From Clostridia bacterium (GTDB lineage: Bacteria; Bacillota; DSM-521; Neomoorellales; JACIYF01), in the NCBI GenBank assembly GCA_014360065.1, contig JACIYF010000009.1, positions 1 through 48,459 of the forward strand: DNA of 48,459 nt. The letters run 5' to 3'. Each line of letters starts with the position of its first letter. The first letter of the stretch is position 1. The notes beneath the pieces were generated by a model. That model was not told the DNA's origin, searched no databases, and saw only the letters and a list, made by a program, of their open reading frames with translations. Of the stretch, positions 42,172-48,459 are shown in pieces. The position numbers and the translations under genes are program-made.

Positions 42172-42669
42172 GTGGTTTCAAACCCCAATGGGCAGGTGAA
42201 GGGATTGTTTGGAAAAAGCAAAGAGGCGGTAGCGGTTCCAGGGCGGGCGGTGCCGGGCCGAGTGGAGACCCTGATCGGTAGCGAATGTAACTTCGAGGGA
42301 CGGCTGGAATCCCAAGGAGCTATCCGCATAGAAGGCCGTTTTGAAGGAGAAATTAAGACCGAGTCCGATGTAATCGTGGGCGAAAAAGGTCGTACCCAGG
42401 CAAACATCGAGGCTGCTAATCTCTTTTTGGCCGGTCAGCTGCAGGGCAACGTGGTGGTGAGTGGCCGGCTGGAGATTGCCTCCACCGGGCGCCTGGAAGG
42501 AGATGTGTGGGCCCAGGTGATCAGCATCGAGCCTGGCGGCTTTTTTCAAGGCTACTGCCACATGTCGCAAGGCTCGGCGGGAGCCACCAAGGCCCTGCCT
42601 TCCAGCCAGAGTACCAGTGAGGCTAGGCTGATTGGACTAAACCCGGCCGAAAGCGCGGACAACGACTAG
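42172..42669 (+). CDS. Bactofilin (polymer-forming cytoskeletal protein)
   Basis: The 165-aa product has the bactofilin (DUF583) beta-helix: TLIGSECNFEGRLESQGAIR, IEGRFEGEIKTESDVIVGEKG, ANLFLAGQLQGNVVVSGRLEI and STGRLEGDVWAQ. Flexible N- and C-terminal tails flank it, as in the family. Bactofilins polymerise without nucleotide and place cell-wall enzymes. It follows the M23 peptidase by 47 nt, so a joint role in shaping the wall or the spore is likely. Confidence 0.92.
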   Translation: MVSNPNGQVKGLFGKSKEAVAVPGRAVPGRVETLIGSECNFEGRLESQGAIRIEGRFEGEIKTESDVIVGEKGRTQANIEAANLFLAGQLQGNVVVSGRLEIASTGRLEGDVWAQVISIEPGGFFQGYCHMSQGSAGATKALPSSQSTSEARLIGLNPAESADND

Positions 42670-42748
42670 GTCCCAGGCTGGGGAATAGCGGCTGGGGTAT
42701 CAGCGGGCCTCAGCTAGAAGCAAGCTATCTGTAAAAGGGGTTGTCAAA

Positions 42749-43501
42749 ATGTTCAAATGCCCCCGCAGGCCGGGGTACCCAGGGGACGAAAACCACGGCC
42801 CGGACTGGACATTGCCCTTTGTGGATCGCAATCAGGCCGGCTGCCTACTGGGCCAGGCAGTGGCTGCTAGTTTGGGGAAGCTGCCGGTCAAAGAAGGTGG
42901 GTCGCCGCCAGAAGGCGCCTCGGGCGCCATCGCCGCCAGCCAACCGCCGCTAGTGCTGGGCATTCCCCGGGGTGGGGTGGTGGTGGCAGCTCGGGTAGCC
43001 GAAGCTATCGGGGGCGAACTGGATGTAGTGATTTCCCGGAAGGTAGGCGCTCCTCGCAACCCGGAGCTCGCCATTGGCGCTGTGACCCCGGACGGCATCG
43101 CCTTGTGGAACCGCAGGCTACTTGAGGATCTGCGTTTAGATGAGGAGAGCCTTGCGCCCCTGGTAGAAGCAGAAGTCAAGGAAATCAGCCGCCGCCTCAG
43201 CCAATATCGATCCCGTCCTCGCCCGCCCCAGCTTAGCGGGCGGGTACTGATTCTGGTAGATGATGGGTTGGCTACCGGTTTCACGGCCTTGGCGGCCCTT
43301 CGCTACCTGGCCCGGCAACAGCCCACCCGTTTGCTGTTGGCTATTCCGGTGGCTCCGGGGGAAACGGTAGATTTTCTCCGGGGAGAAGTGGACGAGCTTA
43401 TTTGCCTTGCCACCCCGGAACCCTTCTATGCGGTCGGCCAATTCTACCGCCATTTTCCTCAGGTTACCGATGCCGAGGTCATCCAACTGCTCCAAAGATA
43501 A
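42749..43501 (+). CDS. Phosphoribosyltransferase-domain protein
   Basis: The 250-aa product has a type I PRTase fold: LGIPRGGVVVAARVAEAIGG and the PRPP loop VLILVDDGLATGFTALAALR. The early FVDRNQAGCLLGQAVA segment is typical of this stand-alone family (dienelactone-hydrolase-associated or orphan PRTases), whose reaction is unknown. A Gly/Pro/Ser-rich stretch (about residues 48-66) interrupts the N-terminal region. It begins with an unusual cysteine-containing lead (MFKCPRRPGYPGDEN). Confidence 0.85.
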   Translation: MFKCPRRPGYPGDENHGPDWTLPFVDRNQAGCLLGQAVAASLGKLPVKEGGSPPEGASGAIAASQPPLVLGIPRGGVVVAARVAEAIGGELDVVISRKVGAPRNPELAIGAVTPDGIALWNRRLLEDLRLDEESLAPLVEAEVKEISRRLSQYRSRPRPPQLSGRVLILVDDGLATGFTALAALRYLARQQPTRLLLAIPVAPGETVDFLRGEVDELICLATPEPFYAVGQFYRHFPQVTDAEVIQLLQR

Positions 43502-43665
43502 CTTGTCCCCCCAGAGCATTATCCTCATCCTTGGTGGTGTCGTTATTAGTGACATGGGGGCTCGGCCAAGATGGAGCCGGATGGGCGGGGCATAACCCTA
43601 TAGCTGGCTGCCCATACTAAGACGGGATCAAATGATAACTTTTCGAATTGAGAGGGTGGGTAGCA

Positions 43666-43920
43666 TTGTCCAGAGCAACCGGTAAGCCGGTAGTAGCTGT
43701 AGATGAAGATTTGGCGCCAGTACGGCAGGAACTTGAGGCCCAAGGTTTTGACGTGGTAGGCATTGGCGAAGCTCCCTGGGAGCAGGTAAGCGCAGTAGTG
43801 GTCAGCGGTAGTGCCAACAACCTTGCCCAGATGGAGGATATCCACACCAAGGCTCCGGTCATCGACGCCCGGGGAAAGACGGCCCAAGAGATTGCCCGAG
43901 ACTTACAGGAACTAAGGTAG
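43666..43920 (+). CDS. YkuS-like (UPF0180) protein
   Basis: The TTG at 43666 has GAGGGTGG 6 nt upstream, giving 84 aa: KPVVAVDEDLAPVRQELEAQ, GFDVVGIG, AVVVSGSANNLAQMEDI and PVIDARGKTAQEIARDL. This is the short UPF0180 family, common in spore-formers; function unknown. It has no transmembrane segment. It converges with yyaC. Confidence 0.8.
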   Translation: MSRATGKPVVAVDEDLAPVRQELEAQGFDVVGIGEAPWEQVSAVVVSGSANNLAQMEDIHTKAPVIDARGKTAQEIARDLQELR

Positions 43921-43969
43921 CCCTTGCCCCTCGACCCCAGCATAAGTCTTGGCTTTTTCTTAGCCGAGC

Positions 43970-44617
43970 CTAGCGCAGGGTATCGGTGGGAGCTAGAGCT
44001 GGCATCGGCGGCAGGGCTCCAAGCCGCTGGTAAGCCCAACAGATGGCTTCGGCAATGCGGTTAGCCATTTTCACCACCGTGCTCAGCCTGGTGTTCTGAA
44101 GCACCAAGTACTCCATATAGCCTCCTACGTTAACGGTTCCGGTTAAATGCAGTTCCCCCACTGACGGTAGGTTTTTCTGAACTCCGGCTCCAGGCTTGAG
44201 CGGCCCTGGGGCCAAAGTTATATAACCAACACTATCGCTTGGGCCTAAGGAAGCATCGATGGCCACTACCAGGGCTTCCGGATAATGCTCTTCAATATAG
44301 GCTAGCCAGTGGTGAAGATTGGCAGCGTGCACCGGCTCATCTAGGGTGCCCAGTACCTGGATGGCGCCGTGGGAGAGATCTTTTAGGCGGCTACCCACCA
44401 AAGGACCAAGGCTATCGCCGGTGGACCGGTCGGTGCCAATGGCTACGATAACAAGCGGTCGCCTGCCATCGGGGTTAAGAGCTGAGAGCTGGCGGATCAA
44501 GGCCTCCCCCAAGCGCTCCACCACGTCCGGATCTTCATAATGGTATTTTATCTTCTGGTTAAGGGCGGCTTCAGGCAGCGCTGCCGCCGGACGATGCCAC
44601 CAAGAGAATCCGCCCAT
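43970..44617 (-). CDS. yyaC: Spore protein YyaC (DUF1256)
   Basis: The 215-aa product has VIVAIGTDRSTGDSLGPLVG, VLGTLDEPVHAANL, VVAIDASLGPSDSVG and ELHLTGTVNVGGYMEY. This family is related to the germination protease GPR fold and is found in spore-formers; its substrate is unknown. The ATG at 44617 has AGGTGG upstream. A forespore-type promoter candidate lies at 44684-44711. Confidence 0.92.
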   Translation of the reverse strand: MGGFSWWHRPAAALPEAALNQKIKYHYEDPDVVERLGEALIRQLSALNPDGRRPLVIVAIGTDRSTGDSLGPLVGSRLKDLSHGAIQVLGTLDEPVHAANLHHWLAYIEEHYPEALVVAIDASLGPSDSVGYITLAPGPLKPGAGVQKNLPSVGELHLTGTVNVGGYMEYLVLQNTRLSTVVKMANRIAEAICWAYQRLGALPPMPALAPTDTLR

Positions 44618-44683
44618 GACTTCCACCTCGCTTAAATTCCTCTCTCAAACCGGTCCATTTACTTTCCCAGACCGGGTATCTAG

Positions 44684-44711
44684 ATTATATGCATTTTCAG
44701 CTAGTTTAATA
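44684..44711 (-). promoter_or_regulatory. Promoter candidate of yyaC, possibly forespore-type
   Basis: On the minus strand TATTAA, a 16-nt spacer and TATAAT (in CATATAAT). The CATATAA -10 and G-T-A-T-T -35 resemble sigma-F/sigma-G promoters, fitting a spore gene; sigma-A use is also possible. Confidence 0.4.
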
Positions 44712-44761
44712 CTCGGCAACGGTTGGGCATGAGGGCTTGGGCTTAGGCATAGGTTGGTAAT

Positions 44762-44830
44762 GGGGCGAGGTGCAAGACTAGTCTTTCGCCGGCGCAGCGC
44801 CCCCGGCATGGGAGACATTTCGGGAGCATT
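44762..44830 (+). ncRNA. Structured leader element, copy 3 (short form)
   Basis: Only the 3' part of the element is seen. GCCGG (44788-44792)/CCGGC (44803-44807) again closes a 10-nt loop, and ATGGGAGACATTTCGGGAGC corresponds to the 3' block of copies 1 and 2. The loop differs (CGCAGCGCCC), and the upstream GGGCG (44763-44767) is complementary to its CGCCC, in the same place as GCTGGCG of the other copies. It ends 25 nt before the ATG of the YkvI-like gene. Confidence 0.45.
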
Positions 44831-44855
44831 TGCGGCGATAGGGGAGGGGTAGGTG

Positions 44856-45968
44856 ATGGAAGAAGGGTTGGCCGGGGGCAAAAGCGCTCACCGTAGCGCT
44901 TGGGGCGTAGCCCTAACTTATAGCGGCACCATCGTGGGCGCCGGTTTTGCCTCTGGGCAGGAGCTGGCCCAGTTCTTTGGCCGCTATGGCTGGACCGGGT
45001 TGCTTGGCACGGTGCTGGCGGGGGCGCTTTTTGCAGTTCTGGGGTACTTGAGCTTTGAGATGGGGCGGAATCTGGGATCTGTGTCCTACCGGCAAGTTTT
45101 GCTCCGCTTGGCCGGTCCGGCGGGTAGGATCCTGGACGGGTTGACTTGGGTATTTCTTTTGGCTTCCCTGGCCGTCATGCTGGCGGGAGCCCGGGCGGTT
45201 TTCACCCAGCACTGGCATGTTCCTGATCACTGGGGCATTTTGGCGGTGGCGGTGGCGGCGATTCTGGCGGTGGCTTGGGGTAACCGAGGCCTGGTGCGCT
45301 TCAATACTTATCTGGTGCCGCCTTTAATAGCCATCATGATGGGCCTGGCCTTGGTAGCGCTGGTGAGCCGGACTGCCGACCTGACCGAGCCGATGTTGGA
45401 GTGCCCGGGGTTGGAGGTTTTGGCCGCCTGCAACCCCATAAGTCTAATCGGCAACAATTGGATATTAGCCACCTGCCTTTATGTAGCCTACAACATGATC
45501 ATTGGCTTTGCGGTGTTAGCCAGCTTGGGCGGGCAAATGCCGGCGGCGGCTGGGCGGGGAACGGTGTGGGGAGGCATGATTATTGGCGGGTTGGCGATGG
45601 TGGCCACCGCAGCTATCCTATCGGCTGGAGAACCGGCCCTGAACAGCGAGATCCCCCTACTCACCGCCCTGGGGCACACCGAGAGGTACTGGCAGCACCT
45701 GTATGCCATGAGCCTGTTGGTCGCCCTTCTGACTACTGCTGCTGGCGATGCTTATGGCCTGATTGCGCGCATGCAAGAATATCTTGCTTGGCCGGTAGGT
45801 GCTTGCCTGGCTTTGATCCTGGTGCTTGTGGTGCCAATTTCCAACTTTTCCTTCAGCTGGCTGGTGGGAGTAGCCTACCCCCTGGGTGGGTACCTGGGGC
45901 TAGCGCTAATGGCCAGCGTTGTCTTCCAGAGCATCCGAGGCCTAGTGCTGCCGCGCCGGCGGTTATGA
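44856..45968 (+). CDS. YkvI-like membrane protein
   Basis: The 370-aa product has about 10 hydrophobic helices. It begins with the family motif GTIVGAGFASGQELAQFFGRYG in its first helix, an unwound-helix pattern of APC/LeuT-fold transporters. YkvI-type proteins are of unknown substrate. I use the ATG at 44856, with GGGGAGGGG upstream; a GTG one codon earlier is open. The short structured leader ends 25 nt before it. Confidence 0.85.
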   Translation: MEEGLAGGKSAHRSAWGVALTYSGTIVGAGFASGQELAQFFGRYGWTGLLGTVLAGALFAVLGYLSFEMGRNLGSVSYRQVLLRLAGPAGRILDGLTWVFLLASLAVMLAGARAVFTQHWHVPDHWGILAVAVAAILAVAWGNRGLVRFNTYLVPPLIAIMMGLALVALVSRTADLTEPMLECPGLEVLAACNPISLIGNNWILATCLYVAYNMIIGFAVLASLGGQMPAAAGRGTVWGGMIIGGLAMVATAAILSAGEPALNSEIPLLTALGHTERYWQHLYAMSLLVALLTTAAGDAYGLIARMQEYLAWPVGACLALILVLVVPISNFSFSWLVGVAYPLGGYLGLALMASVVFQSIRGLVLPRRRL

Positions 45969-46073
45969 CTAGCCCAACCTGGGTTGGCAATTTTGTCGAA
46001 GCGGGAGGAAAATGGCTATGGAGAGAGAATATTTGATCGAAACCGGCACTTTCGACGGCAGGGAGAAGTTGTC

Positions 46074-47201
46074 ATGCCAACCTGGCTCAAGCGCTTGGCG
46101 CGCCGATGCCTTCTAACTTTTTTAACTTTAAGCGTAACCTTAGCGGCCTCAGCTTGTTCACCCTGGACCCGTTCTGTCCAAGCTCCACAGGCGGTGGAAA
46201 AACGAGCTGCCGATTTGCGAGCCAAACGAGGCCAGCCCGGGGCCGCACCCTCAGCGCCGCCCCGGCAGGCAGTAATATATTACGCTACCGGCGACGGTCG
46301 CTATTTACTTCCTTTGACCGTAGAGGTGGGGCCAGGACCCAGCATGCCTCGGGTAGCGGTGGAGAAGTTCCTAGCCGGTCCACCCCAAGGTCTGGCCAAA
46401 AGCCTGCTTCCGGTGGAGATGAAACTTAGAGATTTCTGGATTGATGGAGATACCGCCTATGTGGATTTAGCCGGCGACCCGATTGCTTGGGCAAAGAAGG
46501 CGGATCCCCAAAGCTTGAAGCAGGCGCTCCAAGGCTTGGTGCTTACCCTCACCGACTTTTCCGGGATCCACCAGGTCCAATTGTTGGTAAACGGCAATTC
46601 CCTTCCTTCCCTAGGAGGAATAGACCTGAAGGCGCCGCTAGGGCGGCCGCTGTGGATAAATCCCTTGCCGCCTACTTCCGGCAAGGCCCTTGGCGGCCCG
46701 GTAGTAAGGGATCAGGAGTCGGAGGCGGCTAAAGGCTTATGGCCGGGAGCTCGGTCGGACTGGTCAGTTGCCGAGCCGAGTTGGGTTACCGTCTACTATG
46801 CCGACTCGCAACTTGCTTACCTGGTGCCAGTGACAGTAGGTATAAGGGCTGGCGAGGAGCCGATGAAGGCGGCGGTCGAGGCCCTTTTAGCTGGCCCTCC
46901 CAAAGGGTCAGGCTTACTTTCACCGATCCAGCGGGATACCCGCCTGCTTTCTCTGAAGGTTAAGAACGGCTTGGCCACTGTGGATCTCACCCGCAAAGCT
47001 TTGGAATACGGCGGGGGCAGCGCCAACGAACTGTTTTTGGTAAATTCTCTTCTCCTTACCTTGACCGACTTTCCTGGAGTTGAGCAGGTGCAGCTGCTCT
47101 TTGGTGGCCAGAAGGTGGAGGTTTTGCCGGAAGGGACCAATGTTGGCCAACCCCTCTCCCGCCCGCCCCTGAATCCTGTCTCTTCCCTTCCTGCCAAATA
47201 G
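46074..47201 (+). CDS. gerM: GerM-like lipoprotein with two GerMN domains
   Basis: The ATG with GGGAGAAG upstream gives a 375-aa protein. Its N-terminus is a lipoprotein signal (RRCLLTFLTLSVTLAASAC, lipobox LAASAC). Two GerMN domains follow: residues about 65-190 (VIYYATGDGRYLLPLTVEV, FLAGPPQGLAKSLLP) and about 240-360 (VTVYYADSQLAYLVPVTVG, LLAGPPKGSGLLSP). GerM acts in sporulation and germination in B. subtilis and helps link SpoIIQ and SpoIIIA assembly. A Pro/Gly-rich linker separates the domains. Confidence 0.9.
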   Translation: MPTWLKRLARRCLLTFLTLSVTLAASACSPWTRSVQAPQAVEKRAADLRAKRGQPGAAPSAPPRQAVIYYATGDGRYLLPLTVEVGPGPSMPRVAVEKFLAGPPQGLAKSLLPVEMKLRDFWIDGDTAYVDLAGDPIAWAKKADPQSLKQALQGLVLTLTDFSGIHQVQLLVNGNSLPSLGGIDLKAPLGRPLWINPLPPTSGKALGGPVVRDQESEAAKGLWPGARSDWSVAEPSWVTVYYADSQLAYLVPVTVGIRAGEEPMKAAVEALLAGPPKGSGLLSPIQRDTRLLSLKVKNGLATVDLTRKALEYGGGSANELFLVNSLLLTLTDFPGVEQVQLLFGGQKVEVLPEGTNVGQPLSRPPLNPVSSLPAK

Positions 47202-47323
47202 CTAAAAACAGAGAGTAGATAGCCCGGCCTGGCTAGTGATAAATTCTTGCTGGCTACATACAATATGGCTATAAAGGTGCCTGAGCAGGTTAGTCTAGCC
47301 CCGGTTGGGACGAGGAAGGGAAA

Positions 47324-48172
47324 GTGGCGGCAGTGAACGGCTTTGACTTTTTCTTTATTTTCTTCATCATCATGTCGCTTCTGCCGGTCGTTAGACAGCG
47401 GCAAATTGCTCTAGCCCGGATGCGGCTTATCCGCCAGCTGGAGAGGCGGCGGGGAACGCGGGTCATTACCTTAATTCACCGCCAGGAAATGATTAGCCTA
47501 CTTGGCCTCCCCTTAAGCCGCTACATCAATATCGAGGACTCAGAGCAAGTGCTCCGCGCTATCCGCCTTACGCCCCCAGACCGGCCCATCGACGTCATCC
47601 TCCATACTCCCGGGGGGCTGGTGCTGGCCGCCGAACAGATTGCCCGGGCCCTATCCAAGCACCCGTCTAAGGTTACTGCCTTTATCCCTCATTACGCCAT
47701 GTCCGGCGGCACCCTGATTGCCCTGGCAGCCGATGCCATGGTCATGGACGAGAATGCGGTTTGTGGACCGGTGGACCCGCAGCTAGGGGAGTACCCGGCC
47801 GTCTCCATCCTCAAGGCGGTGGCGGCCAAGCCGACCCATCGGCTAGAAGACCGGACCCTGATCCTGGCTGATGTGGCTGAGAAGGCCATGGCTCAAGTAA
47901 AGAGGACGGTTCACGATATCTTGCTGGATAAGATGGACCCGGAGAAGGCGGAGGAAATCGCCCAAGCCCTGACCGAAGGCCGCTGGACCCACGATTACCC
48001 CATTGGGCCGGCCCAGCTGGCCGCTTGGGGGTTGCCGGTAAGCACCGAGCTGCCCCCCGAGGTGTACTTGCTGATGGAGCTCTATCCTCAGCCGGGGCAG
48101 CGCCGGCCTTCGGTTCAGTATGTGCCGGTGCCCTACGACGGCGACCGGGATCGCCCCCGACCCCGTCGGTAA
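47324..48172 (+). CDS. Membrane-anchored ClpP/SppA-fold serine protease (SDH_sah family)
   Basis: The 282-aa product starts with one membrane helix (residues 7-24, FDFFFIFFIIMSLLPVV). The crotonase/ClpP-like domain has VILHTPGGLVLAAEQIARAL, the nucleophile-like HYAMSGGTLIALAADAM (Ser at about 128) and ENAVCGPVDPQLGEYP. This is the serine-dehydrogenase-proteinase family, a membrane protease without known substrate. The C-terminal tail is Arg/Pro/Asp-rich. The start is GTG with GGAAGGGAAA upstream; a GTG three codons on is possible. Confidence 0.85.
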   Translation: MAAVNGFDFFFIFFIIMSLLPVVRQRQIALARMRLIRQLERRRGTRVITLIHRQEMISLLGLPLSRYINIEDSEQVLRAIRLTPPDRPIDVILHTPGGLVLAAEQIARALSKHPSKVTAFIPHYAMSGGTLIALAADAMVMDENAVCGPVDPQLGEYPAVSILKAVAAKPTHRLEDRTLILADVAEKAMAQVKRTVHDILLDKMDPEKAEEIAQALTEGRWTHDYPIGPAQLAAWGLPVSTELPPEVYLLMELYPQPGQRRPSVQYVPVPYDGDRDRPRPRR

Positions 48173-48296
48173 GGAGGGGGCAGGGGAGCGCCTCATGCAG
48201 CTAGTTGCCCAACCAGGTTGCTCCGCCAAGGATTACGGAGCCGACCCAGTACCCAAGTTTTGACCGGGGTATGGGATCAGGCGACTGGGAGAGAAG

Positions 48297-48331
48297 GGGG
48301 CTGTCCCCAAGCTTTGCTTGGGGACAGCCCC
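48297..48331. repeat. Perfect 15-bp palindrome between convergent genes
   Basis: GGGGCTGTCCCCAAG (48297-48311) and its exact complement (48317-48331) flank a 5-nt loop CTTTG. There is no T tract on either side. It may work as a bidirectional terminator or be a dispersed palindromic repeat. Confidence 0.65.
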
Positions 48332-48341
48332 AATTCTAAGA

Positions 48342-48459
48342 TTACCCCAGGATGGCCTTTAAGTCCTCTTCCGGAGTGCTGATCAGCTTAATGCCGTAGT
48401 TGTCCTGCAGCACCTTGACCACATTGGGGGTCAAGAAGGCTGGCAGGGTGGGGCCGAGG
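48342..48459 (-). CDS. hcp: Hybrid-cluster protein (hydroxylamine reductase), C-terminal end
   Basis: The 38 residues before TAA read [37 protein letters not shown]. This matches the C-terminus of prismane/hybrid-cluster proteins, which handle nitric oxide or hydroxylamine in anaerobes. The rest lies beyond the window. A carbon-monoxide-dehydrogenase relative is less likely. Confidence 0.65.
   Translation of the reverse strand, partial: LGPTLPAFLTPNVVKVLQDNYGIKLISTPEEDLKAILG

Overview
The window spans the chromosomal replication origin of an endospore-forming member of the Firmicutes, with moderately high G+C. The gene order (pdxT-pdxS, gyrA-gyrB-remB-recF-dnaN-dnaA, oriC, then rpmH-rnpA-yidD-yidC-jag-mnmE-mnmG-rsmG-parA-parB) and the forespore and germination genes (yyaC, gerM) point to the Clostridia, most likely a thermophilic anaerobe near Moorella and relatives. 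The genus is inference; no rRNA is present.

Layout. 1-14.2 kb: leftward genes for vitamin B6 (pdxST), gyrase and replication initiation. Between gyrB and recF, remB has been cut in two by a complete 2.69-kb insertion sequence with a 14-bp perfect terminal inverted repeat and a 9-bp target duplication. Besides its DDE transposase the element carries a DUF4338 (DruA-family) gene. 13.86-14.24 kb: oriC with DnaA boxes and the strand switch. 14.2-25.9 kb: rightward ribosome, RNase P, membrane insertion, tRNA and rRNA modification and ParABS genes, with an ABC exporter between rsmG and parA. parS overlaps the end of parB.

26.0-32.4 kb: an accessory, decayed zone. It holds an IS200/IS605-type right end without tnpB, a large GT-C-like membrane protein whose reading frame starts inside that relic, a truncated transposase, an internally deleted DUF4160 gene next to an intact DUF2442 gene, a VapB-like antitoxin with a broken PIN toxin, and duplicated gene fragments. 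32.4-40 kb: a zinc-ribbon protein, an unusual fusion of a class-III aminotransferase with an acyl-ACP-reductase-like domain, LysM and radical-SAM relics, a histone-deacetylase-family enzyme, and larC-larB. 40.3-48.5 kb: a DUF4446 protein, an M23 peptidase with a bactofilin, a phosphoribosyltransferase, YkuS-like, YyaC, a YkvI-like membrane protein, a GerM lipoprotein, a ClpP-fold membrane protease and the end of a hybrid-cluster-protein gene.

The most interesting signal is a dispersed structured leader found three times (82-210, 18081-18298, shorter at 44762-44830), each ending 21-26 nt before a start codon: a 51-aa membrane protein, mnmG and the YkvI-like gene. A 5-bp hairpin with a 10-nt loop is kept in all copies, and the loop can pair with an upstream segment. 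It looks like a cis-regulatory RNA that I cannot assign to a known class.
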